From: Nitrospirota bacterium
GTDB taxonomy: Bacteria > Nitrospirota > Thermodesulfovibrionia > Thermodesulfovibrionales > SM23-35
Direction of reading: 5' to 3'
Length of the DNA stretch: 8,926 nt
Assembly: GCA_029883145.1 (NCBI GenBank)
Contig: JAOUJR010000053.1
Location: 1-8,926, forward strand
Below the pieces are notes generated by a model that ran no database searches, was not told the DNA's origin, and worked only from the letters and a program-made list of their open reading frames with translations. The position numbers and the translations under genes were made by a program. Positions 5,553 through 8,926 of the stretch are shown here, piece by piece; positions within the stretch are counted from its first letter, which is position 1; each line of letters begins with the position of its first letter.

Positions 5553-6704
5553 GTGCCAGAAAGAAACTATTTTTTTACTTCGGAATCGGTCACTGAAGGT
5601 CATCCTGATAAAATAGCAGATCAGATCTCGGATGCTGTACTGGATGCGATAATTTCTAAGGATACGATGGCCAGAGTTGCATGTGAGACACTTGTCACAA
5701 CAGGCCTGGCGTTTGTGGCTGGTGAAATTACCACAAGCTGCTATGTTGAAATACCGGATATTGTGAGAGCGACAATAAGAGAGATTGGTTACACAAGGGC
5801 TAAATATGGCTTTGATTATGAGACCTGTGCAGTCATCACATCAATTCATGAACAGTCCTCTGATATTGCCATGGGTGTTGATGTAGGGGGCGCTGGTGAC
5901 CAGGGTTTGATGTTTGGGTTCGCGTGTAACGAAACCGAAGAACTAATGCCCCTTCCGATTTTGCTTGCCCATAAGCTTGCGATGAGACTGGCTGAGGTCA
6001 GAAAGAAAGATATTCTTGGTTATTTAAGGCCTGACGGAAAGACACAGGTAACTGTTGAATACAGGAACGGCAAGCCTTTTAGAATAGACAGCATTGTTAT
6101 TTCTACACAACATAGCCCGGAGGTAACACTTAAAGAGATAGGGGAGGATGTTATTGAAAAGGTGATTAAGCCCACTATCCCTAAAGATATTCTTGACGAA
6201 GAGCATGTGAAATATTACGTAAATCCAACCGGCCGTTTTGTTGTTGGAGGGCCGATGGGTGATACAGGGCTTACTGGCAGAAAGATTATCGTTGATAGTT
6301 ATGGTGGAGTTGGAAGGCATGGCGGTGGTTCTTTTTCCGGCAAGGATCCCACAAAGGTAGACAGGTCAGGTTCTTATATGGCGAGATATCTTGCTAAGAA
6401 CATTGTTGCAGCAGGGATAGCCGAGAGGGTTGAACTCCAGATGGCATATGCCATTGGTGTACCTGAACCAGTGTCTGTACTTGCCGATACCTTTGGAACA
6501 GGGAAGATACCCTCAGAGGATATAGTCAGGATTATAAGGAAGAACTTTGACCTCACCCCAAAGGGCATGATTGATACCCTTAATCTGAGAAGACCTATAT
6601 TCAAAAAGACAGCTGCTTATGGTCATTTTGGAAGAAATGGTCCTGAGTTTACATGGGAGAAAACGGATATGGCAGACACCTTGAAGAAAGAAGCAGGACT
6701 ATAA
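5553..6704 (+). CDS. metK: S-adenosylmethionine synthetase (methionine adenosyltransferase)
   Basis: 383 residues, the standard bacterial length. It makes S-adenosylmethionine from ATP and methionine, releasing phosphate and pyrophosphate, in the cytoplasm as a tetramer. Signatures: [17 protein letters not shown] (8-24), with the catalytic histidine H17 and metal-binding D19; [11 protein letters not shown] (108-118), the family hexapeptide loop; and the phosphate-binding [16 protein letters not shown] (257-272), followed by [12 protein letters not shown]. Nothing is missing. It starts with GTG behind a near-perfect Shine-Dalgarno. With ahcY downstream it forms a methyl-cycle pair: MetK makes the methyl donor and AhcY clears the product S-adenosylhomocysteine. 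A 129-bp repeat-containing gap separates them. Confidence 0.98.
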   Translation: MPERNYFFTSESVTEGHPDKIADQISDAVLDAIISKDTMARVACETLVTTGLAFVAGEITTSCYVEIPDIVRATIREIGYTRAKYGFDYETCAVITSIHEQSSDIAMGVDVGGAGDQGLMFGFACNETEELMPLPILLAHKLAMRLAEVRKKDILGYLRPDGKTQVTVEYRNGKPFRIDSIVISTQHSPEVTLKEIGEDVIEKVIKPTIPKDILDEEHVKYYVNPTGRFVVGGPMGDTGLTGRKIIVDSYGGVGRHGGGSFSGKDPTKVDRSGSYMARYLAKNIVAAGIAERVELQMAYAIGVPEPVSVLADTFGTGKIPSEDIVRIIRKNFDLTPKGMIDTLNLRRPIFKKTAAYGHFGRNGPEFTWEKTDMADTLKKEAGL

Positions 6705-6712
6705 AAAAACAA

Positions 6713-8093
<1,381 letters not shown>

Positions 8094-8097
8094 TCAA

Positions 8098-8132
8098 GAG
8101 CAATGAGCTAAGAGGTATGAGCCATGAGCAAA
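8098..8132 (+). repeat. Five degenerate tandem heptamers (GAGCNAT) forming the start region of the MOSC gene
   Basis: Units: GAGCAAT, GAGCTAA, GAGGTAT, GAGCCAT, GAGCAAA, at 8098-8132 without gaps. The array fills the gap between ahcY and the MOSC gene and runs into the first codons. The third unit supplies the AGAGG Shine-Dalgarno and the fourth/fifth the ATG. The period produces ATGs at 8103, 8117 and 8124; the first meets TAA after two codons and the second opens only a 6-codon frame, so 8124 is the productive start. Confidence 0.75.
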
Positions 8133-8567
8133 GGTAAGGTTGTTTCTATCAATATCAGCGACAAGAAGGGTGTTCGGAAGAAGCCTGTAAAGATGGCAGT
8201 AATAAAAAAGGACTTTGGTATTGAAGGCGATGCACATGCATCCGGTAAATGGCACAGGCAGATAAGCCTTCTTGCGATTGAGAGCATTAAAAAGATGCAG
8301 GCACTTGGACTGAACGTAACCCCTGGTGATTTTGCAGAGAATGTCACAACAGAGGGCATCAACCTTCTCAAACTTCCTATCGGCACAAAGATGACAATCG
8401 GAGATAACATAGAGGTCGAGGTAAGCCAGATAGGGAAGGAATGCCATAGCAGATGTAACATCTATTATCAAGCTGGTGATTGTGTGATGCCAAAAGAAGG
8501 AATTTTTGTGAAAGTCTTAAAAGGCGGGAAGATTAAGGAAGGAGACGAAATAAAAGTTCAAAGTTAA
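8124..8567 (+). CDS. MOSC-domain protein
   Basis: 147 residues, a single stand-alone MOSC (molybdenum cofactor sulfurase C-terminal) domain. The family is a beta-rich fold thought to carry sulfur or bind molybdenum cofactor through a conserved cysteine. Visible signatures: GIEGDAHASGKWHRQISLL (32-50), PGDFAENVTTEGINL (67-81), PIGTKMTIG (85-93), and QIGKECHSRCNIYYQAGDC (102-120), where C107 is the conserved cysteine and C111 and C120 are further cysteines. The end, MPKEGIFVKVLKGGKIKEGD, is typical. In many bacteria this domain is fused or adjacent to MogA, as here (33 bp to the next ATG), supporting a molybdenum-cofactor role; the exact reaction is not established for the stand-alone type. The Shine-Dalgarno AGAGG (8111-8115) precedes the ATG at 8124. 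Confidence 0.93.
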   Translation: MSKGKVVSINISDKKGVRKKPVKMAVIKKDFGIEGDAHASGKWHRQISLLAIESIKKMQALGLNVTPGDFAENVTTEGINLLKLPIGTKMTIGDNIEVEVSQIGKECHSRCNIYYQAGDCVMPKEGIFVKVLKGGKIKEGDEIKVQS

Positions 8568-8600
8568 TGAATCCTCTATTTTGAATTTTAATTTATTTTT

Positions 8601-8926
8601 ATGATTACTGTTGCGATATTGACAATAAGCGATAAAGGTTCAAAGGGTGAGCGCGAAGATTTAAGCGGCCCCTGGATTGAAGAGATGCTCAAAGGCATAG
8701 GGGCAGAGGTTAAGTATTATGAAATCCTGCCTGACGAAAAAAGACTGATAAGAAAAAATCTTATCAAGTATAGCAAAAAGGTTGACCTGATACTCACCAC
8801 AGGCGGAACAGGGCTTTCCCCAAGAGATGTGACACCTGATGCAACTCTCGAGGTTATTGAGAGAGAGGTTCCGGGCATCTCTGAAGCGATGCGGGCAGAA
8901 GGCCTTAAGAAAACAAGCAGGTCAAT
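8601..8926 (+). CDS. mogA: Molybdopterin adenylyltransferase (MogA/MoaB family), N-terminal part
   Basis: The first 108 codons are present; the gene runs off the right edge. The protein starts MITVAILTISDKGSKGERED and continues SGPWIEEMLKGIGAEV. It carries the molybdopterin-binding signature LTTGGTGLSPRDVTPDAT (65-82), including the acidic residues D76 and D80 near the active site, then VPGISEAMR (90-98). MogA adenylates molybdopterin in the cytoplasm, preparing it for molybdate insertion by MoeA. Starting directly at MITVAILTISDKG without an N-terminal extension fits the stand-alone bacterial form. The in-frame TAA at 8589 rules out an earlier start. No Shine-Dalgarno is visible: the 25 bases before the ATG are almost all A/T, so initiation may use an unstructured leader. 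It is probably co-transcribed with the MOSC gene. Confidence 0.94.
   Translation, partial: MITVAILTISDKGSKGEREDLSGPWIEEMLKGIGAEVKYYEILPDEKRLIRKNLIKYSKKVDLILTTGGTGLSPRDVTPDATLEVIEREVPGISEAMRAEGLKKTSRS

Noticed and set aside
8094..8471. Open frames on the minus strand over the MOSC gene (8094-8471 and 8108-8461)
   Set aside because: They are antisense shadows of a well-supported MOSC gene with canonical motifs; their translations show no family features.

Overview
The window looks like a chromosomal segment of a Gram-negative, probably anaerobic, deep-branching bacterium. Moderate-to-low GC, a lipoprotein-type signal on an exported hydrolase, a short-form S-adenosylhomocysteine hydrolase, and a MOSC/MogA pair all fit a Nitrospirota- or Desulfobacterota-like host. 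This assignment is a guess from gene style and not a measurement.

Left part (1-2456) is accessory DNA. On the minus strand there is the front half of a secreted serine hydrolase (beta-lactamase/esterase fold, SxxK motif), cut by the window edge. Upstream of it lies a complete REP-associated tyrosine transposase (RAYT, Y1/HUH type). It is framed by a perfect 23-bp inverted repeat (606-628 and 1345-1367), each copy carrying a small GGGA/TCCC hairpin and followed outward by two copies of CTAATTAT. Its right end abuts a wrecked integron-integrase-like tyrosine recombinase (1404-1680) that keeps only the N-terminal and C-terminal ends. Next comes an intact VapBC-type toxin-antitoxin pair. Its promoter is an exact sigma-70 consensus with 17-bp spacing, covered by two palindromes that probably serve as the autoregulatory operator.

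Middle and right part (2460-8926) is housekeeping DNA, all on the plus strand: folP (dihydropteroate synthase), rnr (RNase R), metK (S-adenosylmethionine synthetase), ahcY (S-adenosylhomocysteine hydrolase), a MOSC-domain protein, and the start of mogA (molybdopterin adenylyltransferase). metK and ahcY are two steps of the activated methyl cycle. The MOSC protein and MogA belong to molybdenum-cofactor/sulfur handling. folP starts 3 bp after the toxin stop codon and has no clear ribosome binding site, so it may depend on transcription and translation from the toxin-antitoxin unit.

Two housekeeping intergenic gaps hold short-period degenerate tandem repeats: inverted hexamer arrays between metK and ahcY, and five heptamers between ahcY and the MOSC gene that also form the latter's start region. 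I see no tRNA, rRNA, CRISPR array or recognisable riboswitch. I do not see a clearly new multi-gene system; the most unusual material is the 590-2460 accessory block and its junction with folP.
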